A stretch of DNA of 37,996 nucleotides from Lentisphaera araneosa HTCC2155. Its GTDB lineage: Bacteria > Verrucomicrobiota > Lentisphaeria > Lentisphaerales > Lentisphaeraceae. Under the pieces are notes generated by a model. The model ran no database searches. It saw only the letters and a list, made by a program, of their open reading frames with translations, and was not told where the DNA came from. The stretch is taken from positions 1-37,996 of the forward strand of contig CAMCSH010000003.1 in assembly GCA_945877655.1 (NCBI GenBank), written 5' to 3'. Shown here piece after piece: positions 22,597 through 30,491 of the stretch. Position 1 is the first letter of the stretch, and each line of letters starts with the position of its first letter. The position numbers and the translations under genes were made by a program.

Positions 22597-23787
22597 TCAG
22601 TCGTCGACCTTTTTGACTTCGATGTTCTTGCGTGAATCGGTGTTTTTCTTCTCATCGACCTTCAGGTCGAAGGAGACCTTCGAGTTCTTGTAGAAGTCGG
22701 CCATGCCGGTGAGTCGTGCGGCTTCCGCTTCGGTCAGGATCTGGCCGGCCTTCAGGCCTTGCAGCAGGAGCAGGTCTTGCGAATGACGGTCGTGCATGGC
22801 GGCAGTCATGGCGAGGCTGAGATTGAGGCGCTGGCCGGGGATGAAGTTGACGAAGCGGCTGAGCTCGACGTAGCCGTCGCGGCTGAGGCGGAGCTTGTGC
22901 AGGCCAGGACGGACGCTGAGGGCGCCACCGGCGGTGCCGACCATGATGCCGTCGACTTCGACGACGACGTCGTTGGCGACGGCGCTAGCGGTTTTGGTGC
23001 CGACGACCCAGGTGTTGTCCTTCTTCAGGATTTCCGGCAGGGTGAAGCCGTCGACGTTGCAATTGAGCTCGATTTCGATCAGACCGGCATCGGCCTTGTT
23101 AGGACCGGCGACGGCGAGATCGGCGATCTTGTCGCTGATCTGGGTGGCGGCGTCGGTGAGCAGGGCGCCGCCGGTGACGGCGTCGATCTCAGCTTTGCTG
23201 CCGGCATTGGCATCGGCGCGGGCGACTTTGAAGGCGTTGACCATGCCGGCCTTGATCGCGGCGCCTTGTTTGAGCTCGATCAACTTGAATGTGGCGTCGA
23301 GGCTGCTGACCAGGTTCTTCTCGTGGAGACCGATGCGCTCGTCGTCGATGCTCTTGGTGATCTGGCCGAGCTGGGCCAGGGTGACGACGAGGGCGTAGTC
23401 GGCGCCGACATCACGGGAGAGGGAGAGGATGGTCTGGTCATCGTAGTTGAAGCCGCCTTTCTCCGCGTCCTTGCGGTTGCCGAGGAGGGTTTCCTTGGCG
23501 ATCAGGGAGAAGCCCCGTCCGGCGACTTGGGCAGTGACGAAGTCTTCCATCACCGGCAGGTAGTCGTCCATCTTCACGCCGCCGCGGTTGAGGACGAAGA
23601 TGGCGACGCTGTGCTGGGCCTTGGGGGCGATCTTGGTGACGGTTTTGACCGTTTCCAGAGTTTCGACACTGGTGCTTTTTTTGACCGTGGTCTGCTGGGT
23701 GACGGTGTCTTGCTGGGTTTCTACCGTCTGGGCCAGAGCGGACTGGATGCAGACGAGTGAGAAGACCAGCGTCATCGCTGTTTTCAT
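22597..23787 (-). CDS. Secreted protein with CsgG/LpoB-like N-terminus and PEGA domain
   Basis: 396 residues from the ATG at 23787, with a signal peptide (cleavage near ALA19). A Thr/Val-rich linker (20-55) leads to HSVAIFVLNRGGVKMDDYLP (59-78) and FVTAQVAGRGFSLIAKETLL with LSRDVGADYALVVTLAQLG (to about 141). This pattern looks like the alpha-beta domain shared by CsgG, LpoB and TolB N-terminus; it is my inference from pattern. A C-terminal PEGA domain is clearer: VVVEVDGIMVGTAGGALSVRPGLHKLRLSRDGYVE (about 275-309). PEGA domains occur in surface and peptidoglycan-associated proteins. The last 60 residues are charged and helical (VDEKKNTDSRKNIEVKKVDD). It precedes the CsgG-like gene in one unit. 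Confidence 0.72.
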   Translation of the reverse strand: MKTAMTLVFSLVCIQSALAQTVETQQDTVTQQTTVKKSTSVETLETVKTVTKIAPKAQHSVAIFVLNRGGVKMDDYLPVMEDFVTAQVAGRGFSLIAKETLLGNRKDAEKGGFNYDDQTILSLSRDVGADYALVVTLAQLGQITKSIDDERIGLHEKNLVSSLDATFKLIELKQGAAIKAGMVNAFKVARADANAGSKAEIDAVTGGALLTDAATQISDKIADLAVAGPNKADAGLIEIELNCNVDGFTLPEILKKDNTWVVGTKTASAVANDVVVEVDGIMVGTAGGALSVRPGLHKLRLSRDGYVELSRFVNFIPGQRLNLSLAMTAAMHDRHSQDLLLLQGLKAGQILTEAEAARLTGMADFYKNSKVSFDLKVDEKKNTDSRKNIEVKKVDD

Positions 23788-24002
23788 GGGGTGTCCTTGC
23801 AGTGTGTGGAACATGTTTTGGCGGCCTCCGCCGCGGATCTGGGGTTGGCGGCCCGTGTGGGCCGTCGCTTAAATGGACGCGTCCGACGCCGGTTTATCGG
23901 CTCCGATTCGCGACCGTGTTCGGAAGAGATGTCGCTGAATTTAATCGGGGATTGCGACTTCGCGATGCCGCAGCTTCACCAAGGACGAAGCTCAGGCAAG
24001 GC

Positions 24003-26207
24003 TCAGCGGTGTTTTTTCTTCGAGCTGTCATCGCTTTGGGCCGCTTCGCGTTCGCTAATCTGGGCGTCGCGTTCGGCACGTGCGGCCTCGGCGCGTTGAC
24101 GGGCTTGCGATTCGCGTTCAGCGCGGGCTTGCGCATCTCGTTCGCGCTCAGCGCGTGCGGCTTCGGCGCGTTCACGGGCTTGCGATTCGCGCTCAGCGCG
24201 TGCGGCTTCGGCGCGTTCACGGGCTTGCGATTCGCGTTCGGCGCGGGCTTGGGCATCTCGTTCGCGTTCGGCGCGAGCTTGAGCTTCGGCCCGTTGCTGC
24301 GCTTCTTGATGAGCCTGCTCTCGAGCGGCGCGCTGCTGTTGATCGCGCTCGGCGCGGGTTTGAGCTTCGCGGTCGCGTTCAGCGCGTGCAGCTTCGGATT
24401 GCTGGCGGGCGCGGGCTTCCTGTTCGGCCCGTTCCTGGGCGTCGCGTTGCTGAGCGGCTTGACGGCTGGCCTGCTGCTGGGCCTCCTGTTGCGCTTGTTC
24501 ACGGGCGGCACGCTGTTGAGCGTCGCGACCGGCCTTGGCTTGCGTCTCGGCGCGATGCTGGGCTTCTTGGGCCTGACGAGCTTGCTCCTGAGCCTGGGCT
24601 TGACGATCAATCTGAGCTTGACGCTCGATCTGGGCGATCGTTTGTTTTTCGCGTTCGGCCTGGGCCTGTTGTTGAGCTTGGCGTTCGGCAGCGGCGGCGT
24701 CCGCGCGTTGACGGGCCTGAGCTTCACGTTCGTTCCTGGCGTCGCGCTGAGCCCGTTCATAAGCAGCTTGCTGGGCGCGGACTCGGGATTCCCGCGCTTC
24801 GGCCTCTTCCTGGGCTTTGGCCTGGGCGGCGCGTTCAGCCCGGGCCCGAGCCTCGTTCAGCCTGGCTTCCTGCACGGCTTTGGCTTGAGCGTCAGCTTCG
24901 CGATCTTGTTTTGGGCTGCTGGGCTGGGGCTCGCGTGGGTTGTTTTGGCCAGCCCGGGCGGCTTCAGCGCGGCGACGAGCCTCGTTGAGCTGGTTTACCT
25001 GAGCCTTGGCTTGAGCCTCGCGAGCGGCTGCGGCGCGTTCGCGGGCTTCGTTCAGCCTGGCTTCCTGCTGCGCCTTGGACTGAATCTCGGGGGTTTGAGT
25101 TGTCGACTGCGGGTGACGACCTTGGGCTTCGGCGCGTGCGGCTTCGGTGCGGCGACGGTCTTCATTCAGTTGGGCGTCCTGTTGAGCTTGGGCTTGCGCG
25201 GCGCGTTCGTTGCGGGCCTGGGCCTCGGCGCGTTGCTGGGCCAGGGCTTCCTGCTGATTACGAGGCTGGCCGCTGTGGTTATTCAGGCGGTTTACCTGTT
25301 CTTCCCGGAGGCGCGCCTCTTCCTGGCGTTGCAGTTGAACCCGGGCCTGTTTGTCGGCTAGGTTCTGCGTCTCCTGCTGTTTTTTCAGCAGATCCGCCTG
25401 GCGACGCTGGGCGGCGTCTTCGAGATTGCGGGCTTCACGTTGTTGACGTAGCTCTTTGTCGCGGGCGATCTTGGCGGCCTCGGCCAGACGCTGCTGCTCC
25501 AGCTCTCGTTCGCGCTGGGCTTTGAGCTCGGCCTCGCGCTGCTTTTTCAGACGTTCGGCTTCAAGACGGGCAGTGCGTTCGGCTGCGGTCTCGACATGGC
25601 CGTGGTTGCCGCCATTTTGGCCGTTGTGGCCGTCGTTTCCGTGCTCATTGTGCCCGCCGGAATGGCCGGCGTGACCGCGGTCGTAGTTGCCTCTGCCGCG
25701 ATGACGGTGTTCTTCGACATAATAAAATCGCAGGTACCAGGTTTCGCAGCTGCGGCGGTGCAGCAGCTCCCGTTCGTGGCATTCGCGGGCGCAGCGATCC
25801 CGTTCCATCTGGTCATGCCAGGCGCGGTGGTCCAAGTCCCAACGCATCCGGTCGAGCTCCATCCGTTGATATCGCAGGCGGCATTCTTCATCGTCGAGCA
25901 ATCTCTGGCGCTCTTCGTACCAGACTTCGGACTCGACGCTGGGAGGGGCCCAATAAGGATCGTCATTGAGGCGACGCTCCATCACTAGCGGTGCCTCGCG
26001 GCAGACCGGCGGCGGCGGCAAGGGAGGGCACTCGCGGACGAGCGGCGCCGGGCTGATCAGGCTTTCATAGCGCTGTTGCGGCGGACAAGCTTCGACGGGG
26101 CGGCTTTCCAAATAGACCCGATCGGGTTCGGTTCGATAGGGGGCACAGGCGGCGAAAGTGCTCATCATCAACAAAGCCGCGACCGGCACGGTGACACGCG
26201 AGTTCAT
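24003..26207 (-). CDS. 734-residue lipoprotein with His/Gly stretch and ~500-residue charged helix
   Basis: Unrecognised. The ATG at 26207 follows an AAGGATC ribosome site. A signal peptide with lipobox (FAAC, Cys21) leads into a Pro/Cys-rich segment (22-75), an Arg/Glu-rich helical region (95-170), and a His/Gly/Asn stretch (171-204, e.g. GHAGHSGGHNEHG) that could bind metal. From 205 to about 720 the protein is almost only Ala, Arg, Glu, Gln and Lys in repeats such as ARAERESQARERAEA, the pattern of a long single helix or coiled coil, like TolA's central domain. The tail is SDDSSKKKHR. If extended, 500 residues would reach about 75 nm as one helix. Lipidated anchor plus long helix suggests a spacer or tether in the envelope. 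The frame on the opposite strand is a mirror. Confidence 0.85.
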   Translation of the reverse strand: MNSRVTVPVAALLMMSTFAACAPYRTEPDRVYLESRPVEACPPQQRYESLISPAPLVRECPPLPPPPVCREAPLVMERRLNDDPYWAPPSVESEVWYEERQRLLDDEECRLRYQRMELDRMRWDLDHRAWHDQMERDRCARECHERELLHRRSCETWYLRFYYVEEHRHRGRGNYDRGHAGHSGGHNEHGNDGHNGQNGGNHGHVETAAERTARLEAERLKKQREAELKAQRERELEQQRLAEAAKIARDKELRQQREARNLEDAAQRRQADLLKKQQETQNLADKQARVQLQRQEEARLREEQVNRLNNHSGQPRNQQEALAQQRAEAQARNERAAQAQAQQDAQLNEDRRRTEAARAEAQGRHPQSTTQTPEIQSKAQQEARLNEARERAAAAREAQAKAQVNQLNEARRRAEAARAGQNNPREPQPSSPKQDREADAQAKAVQEARLNEARARAERAAQAKAQEEAEARESRVRAQQAAYERAQRDARNEREAQARQRADAAAAERQAQQQAQAEREKQTIAQIERQAQIDRQAQAQEQARQAQEAQHRAETQAKAGRDAQQRAAREQAQQEAQQQASRQAAQQRDAQERAEQEARARQQSEAARAERDREAQTRAERDQQQRAAREQAHQEAQQRAEAQARAERERDAQARAERESQARERAEAARAERESQARERAEAARAERERDAQARAERESQARQRAEAARAERDAQISEREAAQSDDSSKKKHR
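24146..24235 (-). repeat. Two exact 45-bp direct repeats within the helical lipoprotein gene
   Basis: Bases 24146-24190 and 24191-24235 are identical. They encode two 15-residue units of the AERESQARERAEAAR type near the C-terminus. The whole gene region from 24060 to about 25500 is a looser version of the same repeat. Exact identity points to recent duplication and a likely length variation between strains. Confidence 0.9.
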
Positions 26208-26346
26208 TCGGGATCCTTGGGATGGGGACAACTGCACCACGTTTTGGGGAGCTTGGCTGTCCTTGCCCTTAATCTGCAGCCGGAAGGGGGGTGGAATCAA
26301 GTCTTATCTGCAAGGAAAATCGTAATCGGGCCGGAATTGTTGGGAT

Positions 26347-26595
26347 TCAGCTCCCCTTGCCGACGCGATACCAGAACAAGACCCGCTCTCCCGGACGCAA
26401 AAGCGGCCCGGATGGCGGCGCGATCCATAGGAGACTGCCGTCGTCGAGGCGGCGCAAGTGGCCGATCGGGGCGTCGAAAGCGGTCGCGCAGCAAGGAGAC
26501 AAGGGAAGCTCCCGGATCAGGCTGGCATCGAACACCGCAGGGCGTGCGGCGGACCCTGCAGCAGCAAGAGATCGATGGGTGTGGAGGTTGTTCAT
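26347..26595 (-). CDS. 82-residue protein of unknown function, overlapping the upstream gene
   Basis: Not recognised. The ATG at 26595 overlaps the stop of the helical-repeat gene as ATGA. From there: MNNLHTHRSLAAAGSAARP, then VFDASLIRELPLSPCCATAFDAPIGHLRRLDDGSLLWIAPPSGPLLRPGERVLFWYRVGKGS in three parts: a CC motif, a beta-rich DDGSLLWIAPP turn and a WYRV end. No signal peptide or membrane helix is visible. The four-base overlap and the well-formed beta pattern support a real gene. The upstream in-frame codons lie inside the neighbour and read as shadow. It is separated from the long lipoprotein gene by 139 bases that hold no gene. Confidence 0.6.
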   Translation of the reverse strand: MNNLHTHRSLAAAGSAARPAVFDASLIRELPLSPCCATAFDAPIGHLRRLDDGSLLWIAPPSGPLLRPGERVLFWYRVGKGS

Positions 26596-28367
26596 CCGTT
26601 GATCCGGTGTTTCCAGATGAAGCGCGCCAGAATTCCGGCCAAGAGCAGCAGACCGAGAAGGAAACCGACCTTGATCAGGCGTTTCTTCCAGCGCAAATCG
26701 CCAGGATCGAGCTGGGCCAGATTCTTCAGCTGTTCGTCGCTGAGGAACCAACGTTGCTGATCGGCGACTCGGCCGATGGGCAGATGCCGGCATCGTTTGA
26801 CCAGGGCCTTGTAGAAGCGGTCAGCATCGGTGGCGCCGGCGCAAGTGAAGACCCAGCGTCCGGCGCGGTTGAGGCGAAGGCCGAGCTCGGGGTCATCCGG
26901 CATCAAGGCGCAGGCTTCCCAGGCGAGATCGGCGGCGAGGATGCGATAGTGGAAGCGGGGGGTGGGGAGTTTTTGAATCTCCCGAACAACTCGACCCTTC
27001 TCATCCTGACCTAATCCGCAGAGGTTATCGGCCGTGTGTGTTCGATTGAGTTCAGCCGGCATTGGGTAACTCCCTTCGTACATCCCCCCATCCGGACCGA
27101 GCCAGGTGCCCATCAGTTCCATCCCCTCCATCCGGCAGATGACCGCGGCCTTCCACAGGGCATTAGCGCGTACGGTCGCCGACTTTTGCGTATCGTGGCC
27201 AAGCTTGAGATTGTCGACATACTCATGCAGCGATTTCTGCAGCGTCGGCGGGAAGAAGGGGATCGCTTCGTCGTAGCGCTTGTCCCGCACCAGACGGCGG
27301 GCGAGGATGGCGGCGGTGTCGCGGCGGAGGCGGGCGACTTCAATGCCTTCCCAGAATTCTCTCTCATGGACGCGGAATTGTTCGGCGCAGCCGCTGCTGT
27401 CGACACTAGGCGCGGGCGGGGCTGACCACTTGGCTTGCGGGGGCTTTTCCTCGCCGAGGATTTTCTGTTCGCGGCAGAACTTGAGCAGTTCGTCGCAAGT
27501 CATGACGCGCTCGGCGACATAGGCGCTGGCGTAGTGTTCGCGGGCGAGGATGAAGTGCAACAGGGCTTCTGGGTATTTCTCCTGACTGAGCAGGAGCAGG
27601 GCGTATTCGAGGTTCGGGTCGCTGTTGATCACATGAGTGCGACTGCTGCCCTCGGGCAAGCTCGGACAGACAAGGGCTTTCCAGGCGCCACGGTCGAAGC
27701 TTTTGCTGTCTTGCCCGAGGAGTTCGCGGTAGGCGGCCTCGGTGGCGGGCAAATCGCCTTTACGGAAGGCGCATTTCGCCTTCAGCCAACGGCAGAGAGG
27801 CGACTCGGGGGAACGTGCCAATAGTGCTTCGCATCGCTGGTAGCGGGCGAAGCGGTAGCAGGCGAGGGCGAGCAGGTCGGCGCCGATGAAGTCATCGGGG
27901 GCGAGGATGATCTTGTCGAAGCGCTCGACGAAGCGCAACAGGTCCTCTTCGCGCTCGAAGCTGTTGCAGACGGCATAGAGGATGAGGGCGGCGCGCGGCC
28001 CCGGTTGTTCCATGACTTCCTGGATCTTGCGATCGTCGGGATCCTTGAGCAGGTCGCGGGCGGCATAGCAGCAGGACATCGGAGCGTGGTTGCGGCCGAG
28101 TACGCCCATACGCAGGTAGTCTTCCAGTCGGCTGCGGTCGGAACGGAGCTTGACGCCTTTCTCCTTCAACGACGCTATGAGATCCTTGATGCCGTCGAGA
28201 AAGTCGAAACGCAGACGCTCGCCGAGGATTTTATCGGGCTTGGCTAGGCAATCGCCGGAGTTGTGATCCCGGTCGGAGGCCTGACCAGGACAGCAGTGGT
28301 AAAAGAAGATGCCGAGAGCCGTCGCGCCGAGGAGGGCGACGGGTCGCAGCCAGGCGCGGAGAGCCAT
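26592..28367 (-). CDS. Helical-repeat protein with membrane anchors at both ends
   Basis: Not recognised beyond general form. From the ATG at 28367 the product has 591 residues. An N-terminal hydrophobic segment (LRPVALLGATALGIFFYHCC, about 8-27) and a C-terminal one (VGFLLGLLLLAGILARFIW, near 565-585) bracket a large soluble region of TPR/SEL1-like helices, e.g. LLALACYRFARYQRCEALLAR and CAFRKGDLPATEAAYRELLG. It contains many cysteines and CC pairs (HCC, SCCYAARDLL). FHYRILAADLAWEACALMPDD follows late in the chain. It likely sits in the periplasm held to the inner membrane, or is a scaffolding subunit. It is first in a two-gene unit with the 82-residue protein. The start is uncertain: no good ribosome site is seen. 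Confidence 0.72.
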   Translation of the reverse strand: MALRAWLRPVALLGATALGIFFYHCCPGQASDRDHNSGDCLAKPDKILGERLRFDFLDGIKDLIASLKEKGVKLRSDRSRLEDYLRMGVLGRNHAPMSCCYAARDLLKDPDDRKIQEVMEQPGPRAALILYAVCNSFEREEDLLRFVERFDKIILAPDDFIGADLLALACYRFARYQRCEALLARSPESPLCRWLKAKCAFRKGDLPATEAAYRELLGQDSKSFDRGAWKALVCPSLPEGSSRTHVINSDPNLEYALLLLSQEKYPEALLHFILAREHYASAYVAERVMTCDELLKFCREQKILGEEKPPQAKWSAPPAPSVDSSGCAEQFRVHEREFWEGIEVARLRRDTAAILARRLVRDKRYDEAIPFFPPTLQKSLHEYVDNLKLGHDTQKSATVRANALWKAAVICRMEGMELMGTWLGPDGGMYEGSYPMPAELNRTHTADNLCGLGQDEKGRVVREIQKLPTPRFHYRILAADLAWEACALMPDDPELGLRLNRAGRWVFTCAGATDADRFYKALVKRCRHLPIGRVADQQRWFLSDEQLKNLAQLDPGDLRWKKRLIKVGFLLGLLLLAGILARFIWKHRING

Positions 28368-28608
28368 GGGGGAGGGACCTAGGGGATTGAGTTGAGTGGA
28401 GGCGGCGGCGAGCAGTGAGACCGGCGCTTCAAATTGCGCTTGCCGCAAACGAAAAACAAGATGCGATCACTAATCACTATAAGTCCGAGGAAACATATCG
28501 ATGGATTTTCACCGCTGCATTTGTAGCCCAAACTATTGCGGCGATAAGCGCGCAGGAGAGGGCTGCATTCGTCTTCTGGAGATCTGAATTGAGCGGACTT
28601 CGCCCAGC
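28368..28608. other. AT-richer gap without a convincing gene
   Basis: About 240 bases between the CP76-like gene (minus, ends 28609) and the helical-repeat gene (minus, starts 28367). The base composition is visibly lower in G+C from 28440 to 28530. A short plus-strand frame (28415-28624) has no ribosome site and no credible composition. The region probably holds the promoter for the helical-repeat gene. A bulged GAGC/GCTC hairpin lies just after the CP76-like gene near 28590-28610. Confidence 0.5.
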
Positions 28609-29064
28609 TCAGACTTTTTTATGATAGGTGCCTTTTTCGCAGGAGCGAACGAAACTTTCTGCGGTGGATTTGAGCTCTTCCCATTCATCCCGGATGCGCT
28701 GCGATTCCGGGGGAGATACGATGCCGTCGCGGGTGCTGCGGGAGATTTCGCTGAGCATGTCGGAGAAGTCGCCGACGATACCTTGGGTGGCGATGAGCAG
28801 GTCGGAGTGGACCAGTTCGGTGGGGGCTTTGTGGCGGACAAAGCTGCCGCCGGTTTGGCTGCACAGCCATTCGAGCAAGTGGTCGTCGCCGGTGATCCGA
28901 TGCAGGTCGAGGACGCGGTCCAGCGGGTTGTCAGCTGCGGCTGCATGATACTGCTTGCTCTGGCTCCATTTGTGGACGAGTGATTGAGATACGCCCAGTT
29001 CGGAGGCGATGGCTTTGGCGCCTTTGGCGGCGACGGCTTGGCGGATGACTTCGTCTGATTCCAT
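28609..29064 (-). CDS. Phage CP76/CII-type DNA-binding regulator
   Basis: From the ATG at 29064, with an AAGGAAA ribosome site six bases before, the product has 151 residues. An N-terminal helix-turn-helix (about 10-35, AKAIASELGVSQSLVHKWSQ) is followed by NPLDRVLDLHRITGDDHLLEWLCSQTGGSFVRHK (46-79), which matches the phage regulatory protein CII/CP76 family (DRVLEL..TGD..IVEWLC...GG.FV). The C-terminal half (LVHSDLLIATQGIVGDFSDMLSEISRS) is helical. Such proteins control lysogeny genes in phages and in satellite elements. No phage gene accompanies it in the window, so it may be an orphan regulator left from a prophage or a domesticated one. It sits downstream of the imelysin gene with a 58-base gap. 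Confidence 0.8.
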   Translation of the reverse strand: MESDEVIRQAVAAKGAKAIASELGVSQSLVHKWSQSKQYHAAAADNPLDRVLDLHRITGDDHLLEWLCSQTGGSFVRHKAPTELVHSDLLIATQGIVGDFSDMLSEISRSTRDGIVSPPESQRIRDEWEELKSTAESFVRSCEKGTYHKKV

Positions 29065-29122
29065 GGTGTTTCCTTTTGGCTTCTGACAAGTATCGGACAA
29101 GAAGCCGTCGATTGCAAGTTTT

Positions 29123-30385
29123 TCAGTAAGTCGATTGCGTGTTGGTCTGATTGCCGAGGACATGGCTCGGCATCTTGCCGGCTTCGATGGCGGCGTCACG
29201 GCTGCGTTTTTCGGCGTCCAGGGCCTTCAGTGTTCCAGGAACCGGCAGGGTCCGGACGGGCGCAGTGCTGACGGCGAGTTTTTTGCCGGCGTCGCGGATC
29301 AGGCTGGCGCACTGGTGCAAGTCGGCAGCGAGCTTGGTCAGGCGCTGGCGCTCGGCCTCGGCGGCCGGCGCGAGGACCAGGCGTTCATAGCTGGGAGTGC
29401 TTTGCGCTGCGAGCAGCTCGGTGTCGCGCAAGAGCTTCAGCAGCTCGTCGGACTGGCCACCGAGAAGGCTATTGAAGCCGCCTTGGCGGTAATCGGAAGC
29501 GACTTCAGGCCAGCGGCCGGTGATCACCGAAGCGACGCCGCGGATGCCGGCGCGGAGGTCGTCGAATCCGGTGTCGCTGAAGCGCGAGGGTTCGTTGACG
29601 CCGGCCTGTTTGCCGAAGGGGTGTTCGAGGTAGTGGACGGCGAGCTGATCACAGGTGGCGGCGAGGGTATCGAGGCGGTCGCCGAGGAACTCCTTGCGGC
29701 TGAGGCGGCGCAGGCGGGTGTTCTCGTTGTCGGCTTGGAAAGCGCTCCACTGGTGGGCGCAGAGAGTGAGGTCTTCGACCAAGAGGCGCGAGGCGATGAT
29801 CAAGGCGGCGCGGCGGCGGCTGGCGGCGAGAGATTCACCGACGAAGTCGGCGGCGGCGCGGGTGCCGGGGTGGTCGAGATCGTGGTCGGTGCCCCAGAGA
29901 AGGAACTCAATCGCGTGGAAGCCGGTGCTGACTTCATCGGGAGCGTAGAGACGGTGGGCTTTGCGTAGGCTGTCGCGGTTGATCTTGATCACGGCATCGG
30001 TGGTGAGCAGGCCTTGTTCGCCTTCGAGGAAGCTTTCGGACACCGGTTCGGCGGCGATGCGATTGGCAGGCACTTGGCCTTGGGCATCCTGGCAAGGAAG
30101 GAAGTCAGGGCCGCCATGGGCGTGCAGACGCATCCAGGAAACGTGGGCGCTGCGCCAGGCTTTGCGGGTTTCGGCCAGTGTGGCTTCATCGGGCTGTGCA
30201 GCAAAAGTGCTGATCGAGTCGCGCAGGGCGGTGGCGGCGGCCCAGGCGTTCTGGTGGTCTTTCTGCGCCAGAGACAGGCAGCTCTCGCGGAAGAGGAGCT
30301 CGCTCTCGGTCCAGTCAGAAGTTATCTGGCTCGAGCAGGAGGCAAGGCTGACGAGGGCGGCGAAGCAGGGAAGGATGAAGCGCAT
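29123..30385 (-). CDS. Imelysin-family (IrpA-like) lipoprotein
   Basis: The 420 residues start with a lipoprotein signal (SLASC, Cys17). Imelysin-family features: WRSAHVSWMRLHAHGGPDF (about 77-95) and GFHAIEFLLWG with the GxHxxE signature at 155-160 (His157, Glu160), then YLEHPFGKQAGVNEPSRFSDTGFDDLRAGIRGVASVITG. IrpA, EfeM and related proteins are iron-regulated and are thought to help iron uptake, but a direct enzymatic role is not proven. The His and Glu of the signature are intact. It lies between a phage-type regulator and DUF3050. The ATG at 30385 is the first methionine with a clean signal. Confidence 0.88.
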   Translation of the reverse strand: MRFILPCFAALVSLASCSSQITSDWTESELLFRESCLSLAQKDHQNAWAAATALRDSISTFAAQPDEATLAETRKAWRSAHVSWMRLHAHGGPDFLPCQDAQGQVPANRIAAEPVSESFLEGEQGLLTTDAVIKINRDSLRKAHRLYAPDEVSTGFHAIEFLLWGTDHDLDHPGTRAAADFVGESLAASRRRAALIIASRLLVEDLTLCAHQWSAFQADNENTRLRRLSRKEFLGDRLDTLAATCDQLAVHYLEHPFGKQAGVNEPSRFSDTGFDDLRAGIRGVASVITGRWPEVASDYRQGGFNSLLGGQSDELLKLLRDTELLAAQSTPSYERLVLAPAAEAERQRLTKLAADLHQCASLIRDAGKKLAVSTAPVRTLPVPGTLKALDAEKRSRDAAIEAGKMPSHVLGNQTNTQSTY

Positions 30386-30491
30386 AGCGGTCTCCGGGGA
30401 TTGATCCCCCGACTCTAAAGCCGGAGCGCGGCGCTGCAAGTGAGCTTGATAGAGCAGATGCGGCAGAACTTATTAAAAAGTCGCTGGGGTT

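Noticed and set aside
23757-25361. 534-residue plus-strand frame that looks like a membrane protein
   Set aside because: It mirrors the repeated ARAERE codons of the helical lipoprotein; the Gly/Phe/Leu repeats are a by-product of the repeat read backwards.
24060-25500. Possible variable-number regulatory repeat region
   Set aside because: It codes in frame for a lipoprotein helix on the minus strand, so the repeats are explained as coding.
28415-28624. 69-residue plus-strand frame in the AT-richer gap
   Set aside because: No ribosome site, overlaps the CP76-like stop region and resembles no protein.
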